A DNA stretch of 64,000 nucleotides from Pratylenchus scribneri (GCA_030063045.1 JAQSEB010000014.1:930001-994000); one strand, 5' to 3'. Counted from the first letter of the stretch, positions 26,501-37,771 are shown. Notes: generated from the letters alone by a model not told the origin. Translations and numbers: made by a program.

Positions 26501-29500
26501 CAAATCAACAATTCTCAGACAAATTACATAAACTCCGAATTTTTTTTTGTGGTAAAAATATATTTTGAAAAATGCTTAAAAATCAAAGACAAACGATTCT
26601 TGCCTAAATTCATTTAAAAATCATATTTTGCACCTTCTATAATCGTTTTTAGCTTTACATTTTTGCACAACAAGCGAAAATTTTAATAAAATATCCACCA
26701 TAGAAAATTAGCCAAAAATGGCCCTAAAAAATAAATCCACTTATTTATGGCATTAGGGGAAAAGCTTGACAAATAATGGCATCAATTTCTTTCAGGGAAT
26801 TGCCTCACTTTGGGGTCCAGTGCCCAGTGAAATGGAACGATTGGCGGATGCGGCACGGTCCAGCCAGCCGGCCAAAGAATTCCTCACATTTCTTCAACAA
26901 CAATCCATGGGGGGAACAATGGTGGAACAACAAAGCAGTCAATGGTCCGTTTTAGGATTCAAATATATAATTATTATTATTACAATTACAGTCCAACCAG
27001 TGCATCGTCCATTGTTGAAGGCCAAACATCAATTCCAGAAGGAAGGCCCACAACTTTGCTGGATCCAAACAGAGTAGTAGGTGAAGGTGGAACATTGGCA
27101 TCAATCACCTCATCATTGCCATCGCCATCACGGGCAATACAACGGCGAAATGCATTAACTGCAGCTGAGGAACATTTGTTAATGGCTGAGGTGAATATAT
27201 TTTAAATTGGCTTTAATAAGTTAATTCCGCTTGTTCTGATTTAATAATTCCGCCTGTTCTGATTTTAATAATTCCGCCTGTTCTGATTTTAATAATTCCG
27301 CCTGTTCTGATTTTAATAATTCCGCCTGTTCTGATTTTAATAATTCCGCCTGTTCTGATTTTAATAATTCCGCCTGTTCTGATTTTAATAATTCCGCCTG
27401 TTCTGATTTTAATAATTCCGCCTGTTCTGATTTTAATAATTCCGCCTATTCTGATTTTAATAATTCCGCCTGTTCTGATTTTAATAATTCCGCCTGTTCT
27501 GATTTTAATAATTCCGCCTGATTTTAATAATTCCGCCTGTTCTGATTTTAATAATTCCGCCTGTTCTGATTTTAATAATTCCGCCTGTTCTGATTTTAAT
27601 AATTCCGCCTGTTCTGATTTTAATAATTCCGCCTGTTCTGATTTTAATAATTCCGCCTGTTCTGATTTTAATAATTCCGCCTGTTCTGATTTTAATAATT
27701 CCGCCTGTTCTGATTTTAATAATTCCGCCTGTTCTGATTTTAATAATTCCGCCTGTTCTGATTTTAATAATTCCGCCTGTTCTGATTTTAATAATTCCGC
27801 CTGTTCTGATTTTAATAATTCCGCCTGTTCTGATTTTAATAATTCCGCCTGTTCTGATTTTAATAATTCCGCCTGTTCTGATTTTAATAATTCCGCCTGT
27901 TCTTAAGTTTGGAATAATTGAATTTTTAGAGGACAACCAATTTATTCTATTAATATTATTTTAGGCTCAACAACATCAACAAAAGAGACGTGGAAAAACA
28001 TCAGTGGGTCGGCTTTTCGACTATCCACAAGTTGCACCGTCAACAAGCAATTTTGGGGGCATCGAAGATCGATCGGAGGCAGCAAAATCGCATCGACTCC
28101 AACGGACAAGACAAGTGACAAAATGCGCACAGGTACATATAGGGATTTCAAAAGAATTACTGCATTATTTCCAAATAAGTAATCCCATTTAATTTGAATC
28201 CAATGTTAAAAGAAAAAAGGAAAATATAAGACAATAGAACAAAATTATAAATAAATTCTCACGCAATAATATTTACATATTATTAATAATTCCAGTGTGA
28301 ACATTTATTATTGTTTGATGCACTAAAATGCCAATGTTGCGCACTTGTTTGGCACAAAAAATGCCTTCCTCAAGTGCAACTTTGGTGTGGTCCATCTGCG
28401 GCCACCCAATCATTGCTCATCAGCGGTGGTGACAAACGGCGAACAAGCATATTCGGAGTACCCCTCCGGGGACATTTGGAGGCACAACAAAGACAAGTGC
28501 CATTAATTATTGAACGTTGCGTTGATGAATTGCAAAGGAGAGGATTGGGATGCAAGGTGAGAAATGAACAATTATTTTCACATTAATTAATTAATAAAGG
28601 GGCTATACCGAACATGCGGGGTCAAAAGCAAAGTGGAAGAAATTTGTGCACAATTTGAACAGAATCCGCCAAATGGTCGCGTGGATTTGGCCTCCGTGCA
28701 TCCCGTAAGTTGGAACATGGAACAATATTTTCTTATGAAAAAATACCCGGAACATAAACATTGTTAGTTTCAGTTATGCACAATAATAGGGTATTTAATG
28801 AATATTTATCTGAAAATGTCTGTGGTGAGAGAGTGAGCCCAAGCTTTCACCCTGGCCTTCGCCGGGAACCTAAAAGCCTTCAATGGCCCAAAGAACCGGA
28901 TAGAGGGATACAGGGAACTCGACTTTAAATTATTATTTATTTTTTGTGAGGGAAAATGATAACAGAAAACAGAATGTCGCAAAAAGTGAACATTTTGTGG
29001 GGAAAAGAATGGGTTTAAAAAGGCGGATTGGGGCAATATTTGATTGATAAGCTGAAGTGATGATTAGGAAAAAAGTGGGGGTACAGTAGAATGAATAGGG
29101 AAGGGGGAAGGCCCTTGCACATTTTTGGCATTGACAATGAAATTAAATATATTTTTATTCTTCTAATAAAATGAATTGCATTTCAATATAAAGAAAGCTG
29201 TTCCCAAAATTGATTGGGTTATGGGCAAATATTTAAAAAACCCATTTAAAGATGAACATTGCTTCCGTTGTGAAGCTATATTTGCGTCGTCTGCCAGAAC
29301 CGTTGCTCACATTCAGCCTATATCCGGATTGGCTTCGAATTGATGAACAATTACAAATTGGCAATAGGGAAAAATCGAATATTGAAAAAGTTTTGGCCGA
29401 ATTGGTCAAACAATTGCCGGAACATAATTTCCATACACTTCGATTTTTGATGCTTCATTTGAATCGAGTGACCTGGTTAGCCGAAAATATAATTTATTTG

Positions 29501-31543
29501 TACAAAAATAATGAAAAGGTATGAACAACAAAATTTGATGACCGCTTCCAATCTGGCTGCTGTGATTGCTCCTTCACTAATTTGGCAACGTTTACCGTCA
29601 ATGTCGGCACCAAATTCGGCTCCCCTTTTTCAAAGTCCACAATTCATCAATGATGCACACCGGCAAACAAGGGCTATTGAATTGCTCATTGAATATGCTT
29701 TTGAAGTGTTCGAAATGGACAGAGTGAAGGATAGGCGTCAATTCTTTTTGGATTATCCCGGAGTGACACCGCCTCCGGCAGATCCAGAAAAGATGATTGG
29801 TGGCGAAGGAATTGGGCAATCACAGGCAGAAACGGCACAAATGGATGATGAATTGGTGGAGGATGAGGTAAAAATTGACATTTTGAATGGAAATTGGATT
29901 AAAAGAGATTAACGGATTAATTTAATTAAAGGATGATGAGGAAGAGGAGGAAGAATTATTAGAGGAGGAAATGGAATTGTTGGTGGCAACCGCAGTTGAA
30001 CCAATGAAATTGCGGACTCGATCCTTGGGCATTAGCGGCGGTGGTTGTGACAGTGGAATTGGATCAAATAGTGGGACGAACAGTGAAACAGCTGCTGGAG
30101 TACAGAAAAAGGAGGGAATGGAAAGTTGTGAGTGAATTAAAATATTTTTTTTATAATAAATATGAAATCATAATTGCAAATTAATTTGATTATATTTGAG
30201 AGTTAGGCCATTAGACATCTTTGAATAAATTTTTATTAACCATAAGCTAGGACTAAAGTTGAAACTCGCTATTTTCTCGCTCCGGGCCTTCGCTGAGGGC
30301 CTAAGCCCTCATCAATAACCCAATGAATGGGATAAAGATAAGATTAACGAATCAACTTTAATTTAAATAATTCATTAGGTAATTGTGTGGAAAATGTGAT
30401 AATAATGTGAAGGGGAAAAAGAATAGAGGAAAGAAATGGGTGGGTTAAAAAGGCAGATTGGGGCAAAATTTGATTGACAGGTTGACGGGGCGATTTCACA
30501 AAAAGTGGGGGTACAGTAGGACAAATAGGAGAAGGCCTTTAGGCTCTTTGGATTGACAATTCACAATTTTAAATATGGTTGCAATTAAAATATTGAAATA
30601 ATTCTTCCATATTTTCAGCTAGTTCCGATTTGGATTGTGGCTCTTCGGCCGCCTCCACATTCCGTCGACTCAATCAACAAAATAATAAACTTCATATTTA
30701 TCCAACAAATTCAAACAATTCCACCCGCCCTCCATTTTTGCCCACTGGCCCATCCTCAACATTAATCAGCAACAATTCTTCGAATCGACGTCCGGAAACG
30801 GCTCCTTCCACCCGAAGGCTCAATGGAAAACAACGCTCATATACAACCTCAATTTTGGTGTCCCCATTGGCTGATAGGCGAAATATGCCACCACCGCCAC
30901 CATTACAGAGGTGAATAATATTTACCGTAAGGTCCAGGGATTACAAATTTCAGTGACCCTCCAAGAGGGCTTCAAATAAGGGGGCTTATAATGAAGATTT
31001 ACTATAGGAAATGATTAATTGCCAAAATAAGTTGTGGATTTTCCCAGTCCAGATTTTTTTTGGGTCAACTGGGTTAAAGGTACAGGTGACCCCACGGGTC
31101 AAACCCTAACCCTAATCACCTGTAAGGAGGACCTTCATTTCTAAACAATCTGGGCACAGATAGCCCACAAGTACCATAATATTTTTATTGGAAATAATTT
31201 TGTATATAATATTTAATTGTCAAAATATAATAGGGACCAAGAAGGAACATCAAAAAGGCCAATAATATTAACGCAAAGATCACTGGAAGAGACATCTGCA
31301 GTTGAAAAGCCTTGTGGCACATTATTACGTTCCGGTGAAGTGACAATACAATTGGGCCAAGTGAGTGGATTTGAAAAATAAAATTAAAATTAAATTCCTT
31401 TTATAGGATTGTTCAACGGCGGCAGAAAGAGAGGAACAAAGAGGAGGAAGACGGCATTCTCAATCCAAAAAACATCCATCCGCGGCATCATTAGGCCCAT
31501 ATCCATCGACGGATGCGGAGGAGGATGTTAGCTATGTTTAAAT
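17520..31543 (+). CDS. spv-1: F-BAR / C1 / RhoGAP protein (ARHGAP29/GMIP/ARHGAP45 family, nematode SPV-1 type)
   Basis: More than twenty short exons over 14 kb. N-terminal helices (17520-18173) join in phase to a Ser/Gln-rich and acidic stretch (19778-20134, 20482-20614, 20678-20939), then the F-BAR region from 22045 (LLEQRNDGMELAF..., WSKFATQLLNYARNRL) through 26457. A C1-type zinc finger follows at about 28100-28400 (HRLQRTRQ...KCAQCEHLLL...CQCC...WHKKC). The RhoGAP domain has the arginine-finger motif GLYRTCG at 28600 and HLNRVT/WYEQQNLMTASNLA across the intron at 29476-29518. A Ser/Pro-rich tail ends at TAA 31541-31543. Such proteins bind membrane through F-BAR and inactivate Rho; C. elegans SPV-1 regulates contractility. 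One intron (starting 26458) has a GC donor. Exon-like sequence at 18268-18376 may be an alternative exon. Introns hold a foldback element, a minisatellite and two dispersed repeats. Confidence 0.85.
20948..22044 (+). other. Large RhoGAP intron, no second gene visible
   Basis: Sequence between the acidic exon and the first F-BAR exon. The donor at 20940 (GTAGCT) is chosen because it ends in phase 1, which is what the next exon at 22045 requires. If it is not spliced the frame stops at 20945-20947. No other coding signal is seen inside. Confidence 0.5.
24983..25451. mobile_element. Foldback/MITE-like element, 469 bp, in a RhoGAP intron
   Basis: The left end GGGGCCAATAAAAATGGTG recurs as the reverse complement at the right end (CACCATTTTTATTGGCCCC). 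The interior is extremely rich in TACAATCTATATCTACA / TGTAGATTGTAGA words on both strands and could form long hairpins. No target duplication is obvious and there is no coding capacity. Confidence 0.7.
27217..27903. repeat. 24-bp minisatellite, second array (about 28 copies)
   Basis: Same 24-bp unit and same orientation as the array at 10912-12835, but far more uniform: nearly all units have the TTTTAATAATTCCGCCTG form. It lies in the intron between the exon ending near 27190 (LLMAE) and the one beginning near 27965 (AQQHQQ) of the RhoGAP gene. Confidence 0.95.
28815..29136 (+). repeat. Dispersed intronic repeat, copy 2
   Basis: Shares the block order of copy 1 (CTTCGCCGGG, TTAAAAAGGCGGATTGGGGC, GTGGGGGTACAGTAG, end TTGACA). 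It is inside the RhoGAP-domain intron after the exon ending DLASVHP. The left boundary is approximate. Confidence 0.75.
30242..30558 (+). repeat. Dispersed intronic repeat, copy 3
   Basis: Contains CTAGGACTAAAGTTG at the left, TTAAAAAGGCAGATTGGGGC, GTGGGGGTACAGTAGGACAA and a TTGACA end. It lies in another RhoGAP intron, only about 1.1 kb from copy 2 and in the same orientation. Confidence 0.75.
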
Positions 31544-32053
31544 TTATATTGGTCCTTTGCATTGCATAGAATGAAGTAGTAAATAAATGAATTGAAGCGG
31601 GTACAAATATAAACAAAAATAATGTAATTATAATACACTATGGAAAAATAAACAATTTATTATAATGATTCTGCTGATAAATTATTAAATAAATAAAACG
31701 AAAAAAGAAATAAATTCATGTGATTTAATTCAATTTTAATTAATTTGTTGAAATAACACAAATTCTCAAATTTTTATTTTCACTAATGGCACTTTGGATG
31801 AATTGGATTGGATGACTTCAATATTTGGATGAATTTTGGTGGATTTGTCAATGAAAATTTGAATTACCGTATTTCCGCCGCCAAGGAAATTTCTTATTTC
31901 TTCATCCAATTACCTATGGAAATTGAATGGGAAGTGGCGGAAATTCTTTTTCCCTTCCTCACAATTTATTTAAAATAATATTGCTCCAAAACATTACAAA
32001 ATACATATATAATTATAATTAATATTAATCCATTGTTTTCAAGTTTTTCCATT
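31544..32053. other. Intergenic spacer between RhoGAP and NUDT7-like genes
   Basis: AT-rich, with AATAAA motifs near 31580 and 31660 that could serve the RhoGAP transcript. No gene seen. Confidence 0.4.
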
Positions 32054-33087
32054 ATGCAAACTGAAAATCCTTTACCAAATGGTTTGGCCAAATTCTTTCT
32101 ATCATTTTGTCATTTTTATGAGGAACATTCTAACAAAAAACAAGTAATTTTATAGTTTTATTTTTGCAATATTATTCCTTTTTTAATTAGGCCGCTGTTT
32201 TAATTTTGCTCAGGCAAGAAAATAAATGTAATATTTCCGTGTCAAAATTATTTGGCACTAATAAGAAATGGTCATTGCTTCTCACTGTTCGTTCCAAATT
32301 TTTACGGCGTCATCCGGGAGAAGTTTCATCTCATTTTAATCTGTTTTTCGATTAATAAATAGGTTTGCTTCCCGGGTGGTATGCGCGACCTCAATTTTGA
32401 TAAAACACCGGTGGAAACGGCCATTCGAGAGACTTATGAAGTCATTTTACTTTAAATATTAAATTGAATAAATTTGCATAGGAAATTGGTCTTCCCTCCA
32501 CATTTATCCGTGTATTGGGCACTCTCCAACCATTTATGTCCCTTCATCAAGTCCAAATATTCCCAGTTTTGGCCATTATTGAACCAATTCACGAAAGGAG
32601 ATATCAGGCCAGATTTAGTGATGAAGTTGAGGCAAGTCGAAATATTTCACACTTAATTCATTTTAATTATTTTTCGGCATTTTTTTGGGCTCCATTGGAA
32701 AATTTCCTTTCGACCGATGGCCATCAAACATTTGAAATACAAGGAAGGGATACCTTGATGCACACATTTTCGGTTATTCCTCATCCATTTTAGCCTTATA
32801 ATCCATTTTTAGTTTGGAGAATATGTCGTTTTCGGCATTACTTCCATTCTTTGCGTGGCCATTTCAATTGGAATATTACAAAAGTTGCCCTCATTCAAAG
32901 AGAGGGTTCATAGTGAAAAGAAAGTTGGCCAAATTAATTCGGGTTAATTATGCGATCAAAAATTTGAATCATTTTTGTTGAATTTTTAGTTGAGACTACT
33001 CTCAATGCAATGTTTCGTTATTTTGGCGAAGATCGAGGATTTATTGAGCCAAAAATAATAAAAGCAGCCATGCCGTCGAAACTTTGA
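32054..33087 (+). CDS. Peroxisomal coenzyme A diphosphatase, Nudix family (NUDT7/NDX-8 type)
   Basis: Six exons join in frame from ATG 32054. The protein has the CoA-pyrophosphatase signature ahead of the Nudix box (LLLTVRSKFLRRHPGEVCFP GGMRD, split by an intron at about 32313-32357) and the Nudix helix with catalytic RETYEEIGL (REx2EE). These enzymes cleave CoA and its thioesters to 3',5'-ADP and phosphopantetheine products. The final exon, entered from a donor after 32941, ends MPSKL, a C-terminal SKL peroxisomal targeting signal, which both supports the exon choice and places the enzyme in peroxisomes. If the last intron is retained the protein instead ends QINSG at 32945-32947, without the signal. 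A 42-nt AT-rich, intron-like stretch (32636-32677) lacks an AG acceptor and appears to be translated in frame just before the conserved FWAPLENFL. Confidence 0.9.
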
Positions 33088-33596
33088 TTATAAATAGAGA
33101 TTTATTGCATAGGATTATTTTTTGTAAATTTTAATTAATTTGTTAATTATAATAAAAAACTTGATCATAGTTCGAAATTTGTGCTACCAAAAACCAAATA
33201 ATCAATTTTTCAATTGAATATAAATTTTGCAAATTGCCCTGATTGGTTGAGAAAGAATTAGATAGATGATTTGATTGACGTTAGCTCTAGGGCACTTCTC
33301 ATTTTTTGCCACTTTATTTGTTTCTTTTTTATTCTTTAGTTGATCATTTTAAAATAAAATTTTTATTTTTAATAAACATAGTGGCTAATGTTTGGCAAGT
33401 GGTAATTTATTTTTATTTGCCGTTAATAGATGAAAAATGCCAAAAGGCTTCCCTAATATAAAATTGCTGTTTTGGCCCAATTCCAAAATTCTAAGGCAAT
33501 TCCATACAATTTGATTCTGTCGACAAGCCATTATTGAACCATTAAAATATCAATTTAAATAAAAATGGATTTTTTAAATTTATTTATTCAGGTGCT
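33088..33596. other. Intergenic spacer
   Basis: AT-rich spacer with AATAAA-like signals near 33058 and 33150. No gene seen. Confidence 0.4.
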
Positions 33597-34672
33597 ATGT
33601 TAATATCAAGGCTTTTATTTAATATTAGAAGATTCGGCATATTCATTTGCTTTATTAATTTTGCTCAACTAATTCTTCGATCATTTTCACTTGAAGGTTG
33701 ATATATCTTCCCATTAATTATTCTAAAATGAAATCTCTTTTTAGAGGGCCTATTTTTCCAAATTATAACACCATCTAAATTGTCTTTCATTTACCAAGTA
33801 TGAAAAAAATTAATTTACAAATTGGTAAAATTAAAAATCCCAGATTAATCCTTCATATCACATTGGCATTCCTTTCCCTTCGGAAACATTAAAGGCTGGT
33901 TATAAAATCAGTTTTTAATATCCTTTTTTTTGAATTTGTTAGAATATGCAATTGGTTTATGCAGTTCCGGCTGAAGGGTAAAATTTTTGTCGGTCACAAA
34001 TTAAAATATTAAATTTAAATTAATTCTAAGTTGCGAGGAACTCGAAAATGCGGATCTTGTAGCAAATGAAGTCATCCTTTTAGAAAGGGGTGGATGCCCT
34101 TTTGTACAGAAAGTCCTAAATGCAGAAAAAGCTGGCGCCAAGATTGCAAGTAAAATGATAAATCATTTTAATTCATTCGATTACCTTTAACATAATAGTT
34201 GTGACCGATTCGAAAAGTGGAAGTGATGAATTTATTGGTTTGTGAAATTGAAATCAGAATAATTCCAAAATAATTTTCATTTTATTGAAGATATGGTAAC
34301 TGATGATACAAAGCGAAAGTCGAATATCCCGGCGGCATTTTTACCAGGAAATTCTGGGTAATTAATTACTCGGCTTTAATATTATCGGCTTCAAAGGGAA
34401 ATGGGCAAATCCGCTCTTAAGAAGAAATAATCAGCCTTTTTTGGCCATTTCTATCTTCCATTCCCATGCAATTTTTATTTATTATAATTTTCTTTTTAAG
34501 GAGACGATTACGGAATTATTTGCTCTACGAAGGTGATTCGGACATTTTCATTGATATTCCATTGAATTATACAAATCGATCATTGCGAGAGACATTCGCG
34601 CAGAAACCACCTTGGTTATTTAAACTCCCAATGATATATTAAATATTCTAATATTTTAGGGAATTATGGTGA
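33597..34672 (+). CDS. Secreted protease-associated (PA) domain protein, PRADC1/PAP21 type
   Basis: Eight small exons join in phase to about 188 residues, the same length as human PRADC1. An N-terminal hydrophobic stretch (GIFICFINFAQLIL) acts as a signal peptide. The PA-domain core is clear: VILLERGGCPFVQKV, then AGAKIAIVTDSKS and IPAAFLPGNSGRRLR. The conserved end PPWELW matches human PPWTFW and is created only by splicing the last intron (34614-34659); the unspliced frame would end KLPMIY. The intron before VPAEGCEEL uses an acceptor near 33963, chosen for phase. PRADC1 is a small secreted glycoprotein with a PA domain but no protease; its function is poorly known. NYTNRS contains potential N-glycosylation sites. 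Confidence 0.85.
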
Positions 34673-34888
34673 TTGACACAATTATGGAAATTATAAACAC
34701 CAATTTAATGCGGGATTATTATAAAAGATATTCAAATCTGACACTTTTCGACTATTTTTGTTGTTTATTTCAAAAATCTCTTGTTATTCTTCTCATATTG
34801 TTGTGAATTTTTATTTCTAAGTAAATTTTTAAAAAACTTAATAGAATCGCAAAAGATGAAAAATGTGTCGACATTGTTGAGGAATTAT

Positions 34889-36262
34889 GATAAATCAGAA
34901 TGTTTGTGAAAATCAGAATGTTTGTAAAAATCAGAATGTTTGTAAAAATCAGAATGTTTGTGAAAATCAGAATGTTTGTAAAAATCAGAATGTTTGTGAA
35001 AATCAGAATGTTTGTGAAAATCAGAATGTTTGTGAAAATCAGAATGTTTGTGAAAATCAGAATGTTTGTGAAAATCAGAATGATTGTGAAAATCAAAATG
35101 TTTGTGAAAATCAGAATGTTTGTGAAAATCAGAATGTTTGTGAAAATCAGAATGTTTGTGAAAATCAGAATGTTTGTGAAAATCAGAATGTTTGTAAAAA
35201 TCAGAATGTTTGTAAAAATCAGAATGTTTGTGAAAATCAGAATGTTTGTGAAAATCAGAATGTTTGTGAAAATCAGAATGTTTGTGAAAATTAGAATGTT
35301 TGTGAAAATTAGAATGTTTGTGAAAATCAGAATGTTTGTGAAAATCAGAATGTTTGTAAAAATCAGAATGTTTGTGAAAATTAGAATGTTTGTGAAAATC
35401 AGAATGTTTGTGAAAATCAGAATGTTTGTAAAAATCAGAATGTTTGTGAAAATTAGAATGTTTGTGAAAATCAGAATGTTTGTGAAAATCAGAATGTTTG
35501 TAAAAATCAGAATGTTTGTGAAAATCAGAATGTTTGTGAAAATCAGAATGTTTGTAAAAATCAGAATGTTTGTGAAAATCAGAATGTTTGTGAAAATCAG
35601 AATGATTGTGAAAATCAGAATGATTGTGAAAATCAAAATGTTTGTGAAAATCAGAATGTTTGTAAAAATCAGAATGTTTGTGAAAATCAGAATGTTTGTG
35701 AAAATCAGAATGTTTGTGAAAATCAGAATGTTTGTGAAAATCAGAATGTTTGTAAAAATCAGAATGTTTGTGAAAATCAGAATGTTTGTAAAAATCAGAA
35801 TGTTTGTGAAAATCAGAATGTTTGTGAAAATCAGAATGTTTGTGAAAATCAGAATGTTTGTAAAAATCAGAATGTTTGTGAAAATCAGAATGTTTGTGAA
35901 AATCAGAATGTTTGTGAAAATCAGAATGTTTGTGAAAATCAGAATGATTGTGAAAATCAGAATGTTTGTAAAAATCAGAATGTTTGTGAAAATCAGAATG
36001 TTTGTGAAAATCAGAATGTTTGTAAAAATCAGAATGTTTGTGAAAATCAGAATGTTTGTAAAAATCAAAATGTTTGTGAAAATCAGAATGTTTGTGAAAA
36101 TCAGAATGTTTGTGAAAATCAGAATGTTTGTGAAAATCAGAATGATTGTGAAAATCAGAATGATTGTGAAAATTAGAATGTTTGTGAAAATTAGAATGTT
36201 TGTGAAAATTAGAATGTTTGTGAAAATTAGAATGTTTGTGAAAATCAGAATGTTTGTTAAAA
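34889..36262. repeat. 18-bp minisatellite (about 76 copies)
   Basis: Unit AATGTTTGTGAAAATCAG repeats with an 18-bp period. Common variants are GTAAAAATC, GATTGTG and AAAATTAG. Being a multiple of three, it leaves spurious frames of over 450 codons on both strands. It starts about 215 bp after the PRADC1-like stop and runs to within about 30 bp of the MITE at 36296. Confidence 0.95.
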
Positions 36263-36295
36263 TCATGGGGACAAAATGTCCTTGATACCATATCC

Positions 36296-36541
36296 TAGGG
36301 ATCGGCAAATGTGCTTATGCGCACAAAATGTGCAAAAGAGAATAGACGATTAGAGGAAAAAAGCACATTTTATGCGCCTATTTTTTTAAGAAGGAAAATG
36401 TGCCTCAAATGTGCTTCCCCATTTTCCTCTTGAGCGAGAGATGTATTGAAGCGTCGGAGAAAAGTTTTCTAGAGAAAACGACAAAAGGGCGAAATGTACA
36501 GAGGCACATTTTGTGCGCATAAGCACATTTGCCGATCCCTA
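36296..36541. mobile_element. Small hAT-like MITE (246 bp) with 8-bp target duplication
   Basis: Perfect or near-perfect inverted ends: TAGGGATCGGCAAATGTGCT at the left and its reverse complement at the right, continuing for about 38 bp. The 8-mer CCATATCC flanks both sides (36288-36295 and 36542-36549). TAGGG-type ends with 8-bp duplications are usual for hAT MITEs. No coding capacity. Confidence 0.85.
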
Positions 36542-36549
36542 CCATATCC

Positions 36550-37057
36550 ATTCTCTCCTTTTTCTTCATTTTTATTTTTAACCTCATTTTAATTTTTAAT
36601 ACATTTTATTTTTATTTCAAACTTTTTCTTATTATTTTCATAAATATGATGAAAACAAAAACAATGCACAAAAAATCGTCGGAGAATGTCGGTTTTGCTC
36701 CCTCCAAAATATAATGGAATCACAGCGCGACCACACCAATGCGATTTCGTTTATATTAGAATTATTGAATTACTAATTTCTTGCGGTTTTGAATTTGGCC
36801 ATTCATTTAAAAAAGCGAGAGATCTCGCGCATTTTTTCATCCAATCAAAATCGAACAGCTAATAGATTTACGTAGTCTAGTTCCAATTTTAATATTGCAT
36901 GTTTTGGAAAAATCTTTCATTTAAATTCTCGAATATATTACGTGGATTACGTGTATGAAAAAAATGTCCACAACCATTGGACTGAAATAATATATTGATT
37001 TTTAATAAAATTAAGAATTAAATAAGTTAATATTTTATTTTTAGCCAGAAGAATAAA
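36550..37057. other. Upstream region of the MANF gene
   Basis: AT-rich sequence without a supported gene. It probably holds the promoter of the MANF-UBC13 pair. Confidence 0.35.
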
Positions 37058-37771
37058 ATGAAAAACAAAATTGTCTACATTTTTGTTTTGTTTTCAATTT
37101 ATATTTTACCAACAATTCTGGCACAACTTGAAGAATGTGAAGGTATAATTTTAAGCGTTAAATCTTCTACATTCATAAATAAATGTTTCCATTTTAGTTT
37201 GCATAGATGTCTTTACTGAGGTAATGCAACGAATTGATTCAAGTGGAGAGTCAATAAACCAGGAAAATGTTCGTCAAAATTTAATTGATTATTGCAAAGG
37301 AGTTGTGGGAAAAGACGATAAAAAGGAGAAATTGGTTTGCTTACTAAAATGCCGTATAATTAATATTTAATCTATTTTAGTGTTTCTTCATTGGAGCTCA
37401 CAAAGACTCAGCCACTTCGATTTTAGGCGACATCTCCAAACCATTGTCATATAGAAAACCGCCAAAGAAAGTTTGCCAAGATTTAAAGGAGAAGGATGTC
37501 CAAATTTGCACATTGAAATATGGTTTGCATTTTTCGGAGATTATTTAAAACACTTATTTTAGATAAACCAATTGATTGGGACAACTTGGAATTGGATAAA
37601 ATGAGAGTTAAACAATTGAAGGAGTTGCTTTCTAAATTGGGTGATTCTTGCAAAGGTTCACAAATTTATTCTAAATTTATTAAAAATATCGTCTATTAAG
37701 GTTGCACAGAGAAGAGTGAGTACATCAAGAGAATTCAAGAATTGAAACCAAAATCGAAAGGAGAGCTTTAA
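37058..37771 (+). CDS. manf-1: Mesencephalic astrocyte-derived neurotrophic factor homologue (MANF/ARMET)
   Basis: Five exons join in frame to about 175 residues. The product has an N-terminal signal peptide (KIVYIFVLFSIYILPTILA) and then the saposin-like domain with CEVC, YCKG, LCFFIGAHKDSAT, KVCQDLKEKDVQICTLKYD. The C-terminal SAP-like domain has RVKQLKELLSKLGDSCKGC. All eight cysteines of the MANF family are present, including the CxxC motif CKGC. It ends KGEL, a KDEL-like ER retrieval signal (human MANF ends RTDL). MANF is an ER-resident and secreted protein that supports ER protein folding stress tolerance; C. elegans has a single gene, manf-1. It is 202 bp upstream of, and in line with, the UBC13 gene, a spacing compatible with a nematode operon. 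Confidence 0.95.

Noticed and set aside
27505..27936. Open frame of repeated IKIRTGGI on the minus strand
   Set aside because: Same 24-bp minisatellite inside a RhoGAP intron.
34770..36308. Open frames of 460-512 codons on both strands (MFVKIR-, NILIFT- and HSDFHK-type repeats)
   Set aside because: They are translations of the 18-bp minisatellite; a period divisible by three removes stops in several frames at once on both strands.
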